A stretch of 10,066 nt of DNA from assembly GCA_002167365.1 (NCBI GenBank), contig NHCU01000016.1, positions 14,889-24,954 of the forward strand, written 5' to 3'. Shown piece after piece: positions 1 through 8,258 of this stretch. The notes under the pieces were generated by a model. That model was not told where the DNA came from, ran no database searches, and saw only the letters and a program-made list of their open reading frames with translations. The position numbers and the translations under genes are program-made. Origin of the DNA: Betaproteobacteria bacterium TMED41 (GTDB taxonomy: Bacteria > Pseudomonadota > Gammaproteobacteria > Burkholderiales > Burkholderiaceae_A). Numbering within the stretch: position 1 is the first letter of the stretch; every line of letters starts with the position of its first letter.

Positions 1-41
1 ACCAAACTTAACCCAAGTGGTTTTGATTTAATAGTTAGCAT
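1..41 (-). CDS. Possible 5' end of an unidentified gene, cut by the window edge
   Basis: On the minus strand an ATG at 41-39 opens a frame that stays open to the edge, reading MLTIKSKPLGLSL. It begins 14 nt after the argS stop and has the same orientation, so it could be the next gene of an argS transcription unit. In many betaproteobacteria a SPOR-domain protein follows argS, but 13 residues are too few to recognise one. The only ribosome-binding-like sequence is a weak AAGAA about 10 nt upstream. The frame could equally be a chance opening in AT-rich DNA. Confidence 0.25.
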   Translation of the reverse strand, partial: MLTIKSKPLGLSL

Positions 42-55
42 TGTAGAAAATTCTT

Positions 56-1873
56 TTACATTCTTTTTGGACATGTAACACCTAATAACTTCAAACATTT
101 TTTTAATATAAATGAAGTTGCAAGAACTAAAAGCAAGCGGGCTTTTTTTTGGTTTTCATTGTCCACATTAATTTTTGTATTATTGTAATAACTATGGAAT
201 TCTGCAGCTAGGTCTCTTAAATAAAAGACTATCATATGAGGAGCAAGTTCATTCGTAGCTGTTTGAAATATAGTTGGAAATTCAGCCAGCCTCATACAAA
301 GCAATGACTCTTTCGAATTGTTAATTAGCTTTCCAATTTTACAAAAATCGTGTTTTGAAAGATTTTTAAGATATTTAATTAGGTCTTCCTCGCTGAATCC
401 GGCTTGATAAATTAAACTATTTGCTCTTGCGAATGCATATTGAACATAAAAAACTGGGTTTTCATCATTTTGTTTCTGAGCAACATCCACATCAAAGGTG
501 AATTCTGTCTCAGCTTTTTTTGAAATCAAAAAAAATCTAACTACATCTCTACCTCTTTGAATTTTCGGTGACGAGTTATTATTATTAATCAAGTTGACGA
601 ATTCTTCATTGTTTTTAATGTTGCCAGCCCAACATATAAGATCTCTAAGAGTTATAAATGATCCAGAACGTTTAGAAATTTTTACCTCCTTACCATCCCT
701 AACTACTTTAACCATTTTATGAAGTATGGTTTGTGGAAAATTATTTTCAATTCCTACATTTAATGCCTGTAATCCTGCAGCCACCCTTTTTAAAGTGCCG
801 TGATGATCAAATCCTTGAATATTGATAGCTCGCCCATAACCTCTTTTCCATTTGTCTAGGTGATATGCAATATCGGGAACAAAGTAAGTGTATTCGCCGT
901 CTGCCTTTCTCATTACTCGGTCTTTATCGTCCCCATAAAAGGTTGATCGGAACCATAAAGCGGAATCTTTTGTATAAACTTTATTATTTTTTTCAATTGC
1001 TTTGATCACATTTTCAATTTGTCCATTTAAATAAAATGTGGACTCTAATTTGAACGAATCAAAAAAAATACTTAGTGCTGACAAATCAATATTTTGCTCT
1101 TTTCTTAAATAACCTACTGAAAAACTTTTAATTTCCTCAGAACTATCATTTGTGTCATGTAAAGACTGGTTTTGCTTAACAAACTCTTTGCAAACTTCGT
1201 TAATATAATCCCCTTTGTAACCATCTTTGGGAAAACTAGAATCTTCAGGCGATATTCTTTTGAGTCTAGCCTTAACAGACAACATAAGATTTTCAATTTG
1301 ATTGCCTGCATCATTATAGTAAAATTCTTTATTAACACTAGCTCCACTTGCTACAAGGATTTTTGCTATAGAATCACCCAACACTGCTTGACGGGCATGG
1401 CCCACATGGAGTGGGCCTGTTGGATTAGCAGAAACGAATTCAAGAAGAATTTTTTGATTTTTGTTTGACTTGATAAATCCAAATTCTTCATCGGATATTA
1501 CCTGGGCAACAACTTCAAACTTGGCGGCGGCAGAAATCCAGAAATTAATGAAGCCAGGTGGGGCATATTTAACTTTTTCAACGATTATGTTGTTTTCAAA
1601 GTCAGCTTCCTCTTTATTTAGGATTAATTCGTTAATTTTTTCTTGGAGTATGCTTGCAAGTTGGTTAGGGCCTAATTGAATTTTTTTTGAAATAAAAAAA
1701 ATAATATTTGATGATATGTCACCATTTTCTTTATCACGAGGTTTTGAAATCGAACTCCGGATTTTGTTTATATCTATAAAATCACATACTTCAGGGAGCT
1801 CATCAGTGTTTTGACAAAGCACTAACGCATTAAAAATTAATTCAGAAATTGATTCATTCCAACTACAAAGCAT
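56..1873 (-). CDS. argS: Arginyl-tRNA synthetase
   Basis: Class I aminoacyl-tRNA synthetase, cytoplasmic; it attaches arginine to tRNA-Arg using ATP. The 605-residue product is slightly long for the family but complete. The N-terminal additional domain carries the conserved PRDKENGD block at about residues 45-52. The catalytic fold has SANPTGPLHVGHARQ at about 148-162, whose HVGH is the HIGH signature. KISKRSG at about 398-404 is the KMSKS-type loop. The C-terminus is the DALR anticodon-binding domain and ends LLGVTCPKRM, typical of the family. The start is an ATG at 1873 without a clear Shine-Dalgarno; the distance from there to PRDK matches other ArgS proteins, so I keep it. An Arg tRNA gene lies 87 nt upstream on the same strand with no obvious terminator between, so cotranscription is possible. 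Confidence 0.97.
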   Translation of the reverse strand: MLCSWNESISELIFNALVLCQNTDELPEVCDFIDINKIRSSISKPRDKENGDISSNIIFFISKKIQLGPNQLASILQEKINELILNKEEADFENNIIVEKVKYAPPGFINFWISAAAKFEVVAQVISDEEFGFIKSNKNQKILLEFVSANPTGPLHVGHARQAVLGDSIAKILVASGASVNKEFYYNDAGNQIENLMLSVKARLKRISPEDSSFPKDGYKGDYINEVCKEFVKQNQSLHDTNDSSEEIKSFSVGYLRKEQNIDLSALSIFFDSFKLESTFYLNGQIENVIKAIEKNNKVYTKDSALWFRSTFYGDDKDRVMRKADGEYTYFVPDIAYHLDKWKRGYGRAINIQGFDHHGTLKRVAAGLQALNVGIENNFPQTILHKMVKVVRDGKEVKISKRSGSFITLRDLICWAGNIKNNEEFVNLINNNNSSPKIQRGRDVVRFFLISKKAETEFTFDVDVAQKQNDENPVFYVQYAFARANSLIYQAGFSEEDLIKYLKNLSKHDFCKIGKLINNSKESLLCMRLAEFPTIFQTATNELAPHMIVFYLRDLAAEFHSYYNNTKINVDNENQKKARLLLVLATSFILKKCLKLLGVTCPKRM

Positions 1874-1960
1874 TTTTTATCGTTTAGATTGTGGTTAATG
1901 TTAAAAATTCCAAAAAAGATCGTTTTAATCGTTGTAATGATAATAAAACAAGCGGAGAAT

Positions 1961-2036
1961 TGGCGCGTCTGGCAGGAATCGAACCTGCGACAACTGGCTT
2001 CGGAGGCCAGTGCTCTATCCACTGAGCTACAGACGC
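1961..2036 (-). tRNA. tRNA-Arg, anticodon CCG (reads CGG)
   Basis: The minus strand folds into a full cloverleaf of 76 nt including an encoded CCA. The acceptor stem is GCGTCTG paired with CAGACGC, all 7 bp. The D arm is GCTC/GAGC with loop AGTGGATA. The anticodon stem is CTGGC/GCCAG with loop CTCCGAA, giving anticodon CCG after U33. The variable loop is TTGTC, and the T arm is GCAGG TTCGAAT CCTGC. The discriminator is G, followed by the genomic CCA at 1963-1961. The A after GG in the D loop is the A20 identity element known for arginine tRNAs. The gene stands directly upstream of argS on the same strand. Confidence 0.98.
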
Positions 2037-2084
2037 ATACAATAACATGAGAATTAGATATTTTTAAGGTGCTTTGAGACTAAG

Positions 2085-2112
2085 TTGCATATAAAATAGA
2101 TATTATTACAAT
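2085..2112 (+). promoter_or_regulatory. Candidate sigma70-type promoter for the cytochrome c5-coq7 pair
   Basis: TACAAT at 2107-2112 matches the -10 consensus at five of six positions. It is preceded by a poor -35 (TTGCAT, 2085-2090) at 16 nt spacing. A better -35 by sequence, TTGAGA at 2074-2079, pairs at 17 nt only with a weak TAGATA. Transcription from the TACAAT box would begin about 20-25 nt before the ATG, just ahead of the ribosome-binding site. The 106-nt spacer 2037-2142 must also hold any promoter for the divergent tRNA; I found no convincing boxes for that. In AT-rich DNA such matches arise easily. Confidence 0.27.
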
Positions 2113-2130
2113 TATGACAGTCAAATATTA

Positions 2131-2135
2131 AAAGG
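2131..2135 (+). promoter_or_regulatory. Shine-Dalgarno AAAGG before the cytochrome gene
   Basis: AAAGG lies 7 nt before the ATG at 2143 and supports that start. It sits around the centre of a short all-AT inverted repeat (ATTAAA at 2127-2132, TTTAAT at 2136-2141), which is probably too weak to fold stably. Confidence 0.6.
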
Positions 2136-2142
2136 TTTAATT

Positions 2143-2637
2143 ATGAGTGAAATGCCAATTAAAACTCCAAAACAGTTGATAGCAGTTATAGTAGCTGCAT
2201 TTATTATCCCTGTTTTTGTAATTGTCTTGCTTACCCAATTTGTGGCTAACTTAGCTTCACCTACAGAGGGGGAAAATGCATATACAAACAAGGCAATCAT
2301 TGAGAGAATTAAGCCTATTGGAACAATTTCTACAGAAGCTTCTACTGTAAATGTTGCATTTGTTGATGAAACCAAAATCATCAGGACTGCCTTATCTGGA
2401 AAAGAAGTTTATGAGGCGCGCTGTGCTGCTTGTCATGCCGGAGGTCTTTTAGAATCGCCTAAATTTGGAGATAATCAAGCGTGGGCAAGTAGACTATCTC
2501 AGGGACTTGATGCACTAGTTTACTCAGCCCTGAAAGGAAAAGGAAGTATGGCGGCTCAAGGTGGTGGTGCGCATAATGATGAGGAAATTCGAAATGCTGT
2601 AATTTACTTATCTAATAATTCAGGCGGAAGCTTTTAG
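2143..2637 (+). CDS. Membrane-anchored cytochrome c5-family monohaem protein
   Basis: Small electron carrier expected on the periplasmic face of the inner membrane. The 164-residue protein starts with a short polar stretch containing PIKTPKQL, a common opening in betaproteobacterial c5-type cytochromes. One hydrophobic segment follows at about residues 11-35. There is no obvious cleavage site, so the segment is probably a retained anchor. A linker leads to the haem domain, where CAACH at 94-98 is the CxxCH attachment site. M136 in GKGSMAAQGGG is the likely sixth haem ligand. The last helix is EEIRNAVIYLSNNSG. Family members usually have MPPRGG around the ligand; here the motif is MAAQGG, a mild divergence. 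The partner oxidase or reductase cannot be told from sequence. coq7 begins 4 nt after the stop, so the two are very likely one transcription unit. Confidence 0.92.
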   Translation: MSEMPIKTPKQLIAVIVAAFIIPVFVIVLLTQFVANLASPTEGENAYTNKAIIERIKPIGTISTEASTVNVAFVDETKIIRTALSGKEVYEARCAACHAGGLLESPKFGDNQAWASRLSQGLDALVYSALKGKGSMAAQGGGAHNDEEIRNAVIYLSNNSGGSF

Positions 2638-2641
2638 TTCT

Positions 2642-3283
2642 GTGATTAAAATTAACCACTCTGATCAGTTTATTTGTTTATTTGACAATTTTTTAAAAAC
2701 GATTTCCGGTAGTCTTTCTGGTACTGGTCGAAAAAATCCAGGTGACAGTGTCCAAAGTAAAGATATGACCTCTAAAGAATTTCGTCTATCTGGAAAACTT
2801 ATGAGAGTTAACCATGCTGGCGAAGTCGCTGCTCAAGGTTTATACCAGGGGCAATTGTTATTTGAAAAAAATGAAAATATGGTAAATTATTTTCATAAAG
2901 CTGCAAAAGAGGAGGCTGATCATTTAATTTGGACGAGCTCTCAGGTGGCTAAGCTAAATTCTCGTGAAAGCTATCTAAATTCTTTGTGGTATTGGGGAGC
3001 CTTCATGCTCGGTCTTGGTGCTAGTTTGTCCGGAAATGAGAAATCTCTAGGGTTTTTGGCAGAGACTGAAAGGCAGGTGGCAAATCATTTAGATAGCAAC
3101 TTAAAAATTCTGCCAAAAAACGATGAATCATCCATAATGATAGTTCAAACAATGTTGCATGATGAAACCGAACATGCTCTTTGGGCAGAAAATTCAGATA
3201 ATTTCGTTAAACTTTCAAAATTGTTAAAAAACTTCATGAAGAATGGGGCGAAAATAATGATTTCTTGTTCACAACGAATTTAA
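2642..3283 (+). CDS. coq7: Coq7-type 3-demethoxyubiquinol 3-hydroxylase
   Basis: Diiron monooxygenase that hydroxylates demethoxyubiquinol in the late steps of aerobic ubiquinone synthesis, peripheral to the inner membrane. The 213-residue protein is full length. The ferritin-like iron ligands are all present: E61 in RVNHAGEV, E91 and H94 in EEADHLIW, E143 in ETERQV, and E175 and H178 in HDETEHA. The hydrophobic stretch WYWGAFMLGLGASLSG (about 116-131) is the usual membrane-binding, quinone-pocket region. The start is GTG at 2642. It lies 4 nt after the cytochrome stop and gives the usual N-terminal length; a GGAAG about 11 nt upstream may serve the ribosome, or translation may be coupled. 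The protein ends SQRI. Its TAA abuts the priA stop, so any terminator must lie inside priA. Presence of Coq7 implies oxygen-dependent ubiquinone synthesis. Confidence 0.96.
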   Translation: MIKINHSDQFICLFDNFLKTISGSLSGTGRKNPGDSVQSKDMTSKEFRLSGKLMRVNHAGEVAAQGLYQGQLLFEKNENMVNYFHKAAKEEADHLIWTSSQVAKLNSRESYLNSLWYWGAFMLGLGASLSGNEKSLGFLAETERQVANHLDSNLKILPKNDESSIMIVQTMLHDETEHALWAENSDNFVKLSKLLKNFMKNGAKIMISCSQRI

Positions 3284-3290
3284 TTAAATT
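3277..3290. repeat. 14-bp perfect AT palindrome across the coq7/priA stop-stop junction
   Basis: AATTTAATTAAATT is its own reverse complement and is centred exactly between the two stop codons. It arises because both proteins end in Ile followed by TAA (ATT TAA on each strand). With no G or C it is unlikely to be an efficient terminator, although as RNA it is symmetrical for both transcripts. Confidence 0.6.
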
Positions 3291-5329
3291 TCAATAGGAT
3301 CAATATCAATGAACCCATTGAACTTATTTCTTAACGGTTTCCAACCTTCAATTGAAGAAATTAGATTATGCAACAAGTTCCTGTTTTCTGATTCTAAAAC
3401 TAACTGTCCTCTATAGCGGTTAGAAATCTTCAATGGATACAAAGGAAGTGGTCCATTAACAATTAGCTTATCTTGGCAAGATTTGAAATTTTCTCTAAGT
3501 GATTTGTTGATTATCCTCTCTAATAGTTCTAAGCCTAAAAAAAGGGTATCTTCATTTTTGTGAGATAGTTTTATGGCTCCCATGTTTGTAAAGGGTGGTA
3601 GCAAGTGTGATTTCCTTTCATAGAGTTGCTTGCGATAGAACCCTTCCTCGTCCATGCTTTGTAAATATTTAAAAAATTCACTGCCCGGATTTCTGGTTTC
3701 TACTATAAACTCTGCTTCATTTTTATTCGAAACATGATGCCTTCCAGCTCTACCTGCAACTTGTGATAATGATGCAAATAGCCTTTCGGGTGCTCTAAAG
3801 TCAGTATTCTTAAGTTGGGAATCCACATCTACTGCTAGGACAAAGGTCAAGTTAGGAAAGTCATGACCTTTGGTTATCATTTGGGTTCCAACTATGATGT
3901 CAACTTTACCTTTATTTATTTGATCTAGACAACTCTCTAATGATTTGCGACCTCTTATCTTTTCTCTATCCATTCTCAATATTTTTGCATCAGGAAACAT
4001 AGTTGCAAGATTTTCTTCAATCTTTTCTGTTCCTTGACCAATTGGTTTTATATCCGGACTAGAACAGTCCGGGCAAATTTTATAAACTACTTTTCTATTA
4101 CCGCAATGATGACAAATTAATTTCCATTTATTTTCTACTTTGTGAAGAACCATGTGTGAGGAACAGTTGTTACAATCTGCAGCCCATCCACATTCGATAC
4201 AACCTAGAACTGGTGCCCACCCCTTTTTGTTTATATAGACAAGAATCTGTTGCTTCTGTAATAGAGTTTTCTTGATTTTTTCCTCTGATTGTTTACTTAT
4301 GCCGCAACGTTCTCCCTGAATATCCAGTTTTATAGGCTTAATTTTGGCAAGTGGTCTGCCTGTAGCTTGTTTTGAAAGCCTAACTCTCTCATGTTTGCCT
4401 TGTTTATGAAACCACCATGACTCTAAACTGGGAGTAGCTGAACCTAGAATTGTTTTGCATCCTACTTTTTTTCCTCTCCATATAGCAAGATTTCGTGCTG
4501 AATATCTTATACCCTCTTGTTGTTTAAAAGAAGTATCGTGTTCCTCATCTATGATAATTAATTTTAATTTTGGTAAGGGTAGAAAAATAGAGACTCTTGT
4601 TCCAATTATTAACAAAGAATCCCCCTTTGATGACGATAACCATATTTTTGCCCTACTGATTGGAGTTTGTTCGCTGTGAAATAAAAAAATCGTTAGACCT
4701 TCAAGCATCTCACTCATTGTTTTAAAAATTTGAGGAGTGAGTCCTATTTCCGGAACGAGAAGTAATATTTGGCTATCAGGATTTTTTTTTATTATTTCTT
4801 GGATTATTTTTGCGTAGACCCTAGTTTTTCCTGAACCTGTAACACCGTGAAGTAGTATTGGCTTTTCACAGTCTAAAATTTTTGTAACGGCTATTTTTTG
4901 TTCTGAATTAAGTAGCAAATTTTGAAAAAAGTAATCATTTTTTTTTACTTTATTGATTGCACTAATTAGTTTTTCTATTTTCGAAGTCTTGCCAACTGTT
5001 TCATATGTTTTTACATTTTTAAGAGTCCTCGGCACAGAAGAAAAAACTGTTTGACCAAGTGATTTGTGATAATAATTTGAAGAAAATTGAATTAGTTCCA
5101 ACCAACCTTTATCCATCTTTGGTAACTCACCAAGGAGTTCGTTAATTTTTTTTAATTTGTATTTTGTTTTTATTTTAAAGACTGCTTCAATGATCAGACC
5201 TAGTGTGAGTTTTTTTCTGAGAGGAACTAATACCCATCTTCCCACAACATCACTAGTAGACAAATCTGTATCAAAGCTATAATCAAGAGGTTCAGTTTGT
5301 GGAAGATTAACCGCAACTTTTACGATCAT
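3284..5329 (-). CDS. priA: Primosomal protein N', replication restart helicase PriA
   Basis: Superfamily 2 DNA helicase that binds stalled or collapsed forks and starts reloading of the replicative helicase. The 681 residues are somewhat shorter than the roughly 730 of E. coli. An N-terminal fork-binding domain is followed by the Walker A loop GVTGSGKT (162-169) and the DEEH box (261-264) with the QQEG aromatic-rich loop after it. Eight zinc-binding cysteines form four CxxC pairs (C377/C380, C386/C389, C406/C409, C419/C422). The second helicase lobe shows GTEKIEE (432-438), GTQMITKGHDFP (481-492) and QVAGRAGR (523-530). All expected motifs are intact. The ATG overlaps the hemE stop by four bases (ATGA, 5329-5326). 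A weak AAGAG lies 4 nt upstream inside a hairpin that also includes the start, which suggests translation depends on hemE being read. The gene converges on coq7. Confidence 0.97.
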   Translation of the reverse strand: MIVKVAVNLPQTEPLDYSFDTDLSTSDVVGRWVLVPLRKKLTLGLIIEAVFKIKTKYKLKKINELLGELPKMDKGWLELIQFSSNYYHKSLGQTVFSSVPRTLKNVKTYETVGKTSKIEKLISAINKVKKNDYFFQNLLLNSEQKIAVTKILDCEKPILLHGVTGSGKTRVYAKIIQEIIKKNPDSQILLLVPEIGLTPQIFKTMSEMLEGLTIFLFHSEQTPISRAKIWLSSSKGDSLLIIGTRVSIFLPLPKLKLIIIDEEHDTSFKQQEGIRYSARNLAIWRGKKVGCKTILGSATPSLESWWFHKQGKHERVRLSKQATGRPLAKIKPIKLDIQGERCGISKQSEEKIKKTLLQKQQILVYINKKGWAPVLGCIECGWAADCNNCSSHMVLHKVENKWKLICHHCGNRKVVYKICPDCSSPDIKPIGQGTEKIEENLATMFPDAKILRMDREKIRGRKSLESCLDQINKGKVDIIVGTQMITKGHDFPNLTFVLAVDVDSQLKNTDFRAPERLFASLSQVAGRAGRHHVSNKNEAEFIVETRNPGSEFFKYLQSMDEEGFYRKQLYERKSHLLPPFTNMGAIKLSHKNEDTLFLGLELLERIINKSLRENFKSCQDKLIVNGPLPLYPLKISNRYRGQLVLESENRNLLHNLISSIEGWKPLRNKFNGFIDIDPIEI

Positions 5330-6393
5330 ATAGCTCTTGAGCTATATTTTTTTACAGCCTCTACAAGACACTCTACGTTTTCTGGAGGTGTAAATTGAGA
5401 GATACCATGGCCAAGATTAAAAATATGTCCAGTATTAAAATTATTGTACGTGAACTTATCTATTACAGATTTTATCTCTTTTTCTATGTGAACTTTATCA
5501 CCTAGTAAAACTGAGGGATCTAAATTTCCTTGCAAAGAGCAAAGTTTGCCAATTTTTTTTATTACGCTGGTAACGTCAACCGTCCAGTCCAAACCGACAA
5601 CATTACATCCTGTTTTGGCGATTTCTGAGACCCAATTCCCACCGCCCTTGGTAAAAAGTATAACCGGTAGTTTTGGGTATTCCTTATGCAGATCTTTAAC
5701 TATTTTCTCCATATATTTGAGAGAAAATTTCTTAAATTGATTTTCACCGAGAAGTCCACCCCAAGTGTCAAATAACATAATTATGTCTGCACCTGCTCTA
5801 TGTTGCATGCTACAGTAATCCACAATTATGGTTGTAAGTTTTTTTAGAAGTGATTCAAGTGTTTTTGGTTTCTTGTAAAGCCAGCTTCTTGCAGTTAAAA
5901 AATCATCTTTACTTGAACCACCAGAAATCATGTAACAAGCAAGTGTCCAGGGACTTCCAGAAAATCCTATCAAAGGTATACTTCCATTTAATTCTTTTTT
6001 AATTGTTGATACAGCTTCCTCAACATACTTTAATTCTAACGTAGGATCGATATCTGGAAGATTGATAATTTCTTTTTCATCTTTTATCTGTTTGGAAAAC
6101 TTAGGTCCATGTCCTTCTACAAAATTCAATTCTAAGCCCATAGCATCTGGGATCGTCAAAATATCAGAAAACAAAATTGCAGCGTCCAAACCAAACCTAT
6201 CAATAGGTTGCATTGTAACTTCACACGCGTACTGAGAGGATCTGCATAAGTCCATAAACGAACCTGCTTTTTTTCTAGTTGCATTATATTCTGGTAGGTA
6301 TCTTCCTGCTTGTCTCATCAGCCAAACTGGAGTTCTTTCAACTGGCTCTTTTCTAATCGCCCTTAAAATGAGATCTTTCTTTATCGGAACTAT
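5326..6393 (-). CDS. hemE: Uroporphyrinogen decarboxylase, probably started at an ATA codon
   Basis: Cytoplasmic enzyme that removes four acetate carboxyls from uroporphyrinogen III to give coproporphyrinogen III in haem synthesis. From the ATA at 6393-6391 it has 355 residues. R27 and R31 in [11 protein letters not shown]77 in LFSDILT, Y154 in SPWTLACY and a histidine near 329 in NLGHGI are the known substrate-binding positions. The first ATG is at 6318. It would give 330 residues and lose the conserved block [16 protein letters not shown], which is plainly encoded upstream in the same frame. From the in-frame TAA at 6414-6412 to that ATG there is no ATG, GTG or TTG. An AGGGG placed 6 nt before the ATA favours it as the start. 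By recall, the N-terminus then aligns without gaps to E. coli HemE. The ATA overlaps the atpC stop as ATAG; the 3' end overlaps priA as ATGA. Identity is certain; the start is inferred. Confidence 0.9.
   Translation of the reverse strand: MVPIKKDLILRAIRKEPVERTPVWLMRQAGRYLPEYNATRKKAGSFMDLCRSSQYACEVTMQPIDRFGLDAAILFSDILTIPDAMGLELNFVEGHGPKFSKQIKDEKEIINLPDIDPTLELKYVEEAVSTIKKELNGSIPLIGFSGSPWTLACYMISGGSSKDDFLTARSWLYKKPKTLESLLKKLTTIIVDYCSMQHRAGADIIMLFDTWGGLLGENQFKKFSLKYMEKIVKDLHKEYPKLPVILFTKGGGNWVSEIAKTGCNVVGLDWTVDVTSVIKKIGKLCSLQGNLDPSVLLGDKVHIEKEIKSVIDKFTYNNFNTGHIFNLGHGISQFTPPENVECLVEAVKKYSSRAI
5328..5353. promoter_or_regulatory. Hairpin at the hemE/priA junction; terminator-like on the plus strand
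   Basis: ATATAGCTC (5328-5336) and GAGCTATAT (5339-5347) are exact inverted copies separated by TT, so RNA can form an 8-bp stem with a 4-nt loop. In the minus-strand message it spans the last hemE codons, the AAGAG before priA and the first two bases of the priA ATG, so it could hide that start unless a ribosome finishing hemE opens it. Read on the plus strand, the stem is followed by a run of seven T (5347-5353), the layout of an intrinsic terminator, although the stem has only two GC pairs. There it would stop transcription running antisense through priA from coq7. Confidence 0.5.
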
Positions 6394-6802
6394 TTCTTTC
6401 CCCTGTAATTTTTAATCGCCTTTAATTCAGCTATTGCAAAAGCCAATTCTGCATGAGCCCTAGCCAAATCAATTTCATCTGTATTATTTTTCAATTTTGA
6501 TTCAGCAATTTTTTTAGCTTCTTCAGCTCTTTCTTGATCTATGTCATTCGCTCTTATTGCCGTATCGGCCAAAACAGTTACCATGGTTGGTTGCACTTCT
6601 AAAATTCCACCTGCAACAACAATAATTTCCTGTTCGTTTTCTGAGTTATTGAATCTTACAGAGCCAGGCTTAATTCTTGTAATTAAGGGAATATGCCCAG
6701 GGTAAATTCCAAGTTCTCCTTCCTCGCCTGGAATAATAACAAATTTAATTTCACCAGAATACATACTCTCGTGTGCAGATACCACATCAAGTTTAAAATT
6801 GT

Positions 6803-6806
<4 letters not shown>
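6390..6806 (-). CDS. atpC: ATP synthase F1 subunit epsilon
   Basis: Central-stalk subunit of F1 that couples rotation to the c-ring and can inhibit ATP hydrolysis. From the ATG at 6806 it has 138 residues, the family length. The N-terminal beta-sandwich contains [26 protein letters not shown] and [18 protein letters not shown]. The C-terminal helical hairpin runs from about residue 90 ([12 protein letters not shown]) to the end. An in-frame ATG at 6842 would add 12 residues (starting MKKQKIF) and overlap atpD by 26 nt. That extension resembles nothing in the family, so I prefer 6806, which lies 10 nt after the atpD stop. Neither start has a good Shine-Dalgarno; coupling to atpD translation is likely. 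The TAG stop at 6392-6390 overlaps the proposed hemE start. Confidence 0.94.
6400..6404 (-). promoter_or_regulatory. Shine-Dalgarno AGGGG that sets the hemE start at ATA 6393
   Basis: AGGGG is followed by six bases (AAAGAA) and then ATA, a textbook spacing. No other strong Shine-Dalgarno occurs before the later candidates: ATA at 6384, ATT at 6369, ATT at 6357 and ATG at 6318. The site lies within the last codons of atpC. Confidence 0.55.
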
Positions 6807-8250
<1,444 letters not shown>

Positions 8251-8258
8251 TTATATCT

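Noticed and set aside
1172..1468. Plus-strand open frame of 98 codons inside argS
   Set aside because: It is antisense to the catalytic domain of argS with no family resemblance or ribosome-binding site; a shadow of the real frame.
1837..2022. Minus-strand open frame of 61 codons running through the tRNA
   Set aside because: It overlaps a perfect tRNA-Arg cloverleaf and the start of argS, so coding is implausible.
2121..2381. Minus-strand open frame of 86 codons across the cytochrome gene
   Set aside because: Opposite the cytochrome's membrane segment and linker. Its hydrophobic look comes from the complementary codons, and it has no independent support.
3226..3241. CTTCATGAAG followed by six T on the minus strand as a priA terminator
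   Set aside because: The palindrome leaves only a 3-bp stem once a loop is allowed, so it cannot form a real terminator hairpin.
3306..3321. TCAATG-AACC-CATTGA hairpin as a coq7 terminator
   Set aside because: The 6-bp AT-rich stem is not followed by a T run, and it lies in conserved priA coding sequence. Too weak to call.
5326..6318. hemE as a 330-residue protein starting at ATG 6318
   Set aside because: It drops conserved family sequence that is intact and in frame just upstream, and this ATG has no Shine-Dalgarno. I keep it only as a fallback if the ATA start is disproved.
6390..6414. AtpC-HemE fusion by -1 frameshifting before the atpC stop
   Set aside because: The hemE frame is indeed -1 to atpC here, but the bases (GGGGAAAGAAATAG) lack a proper slippery heptamer, and a well-spaced Shine-Dalgarno offers a simpler route.
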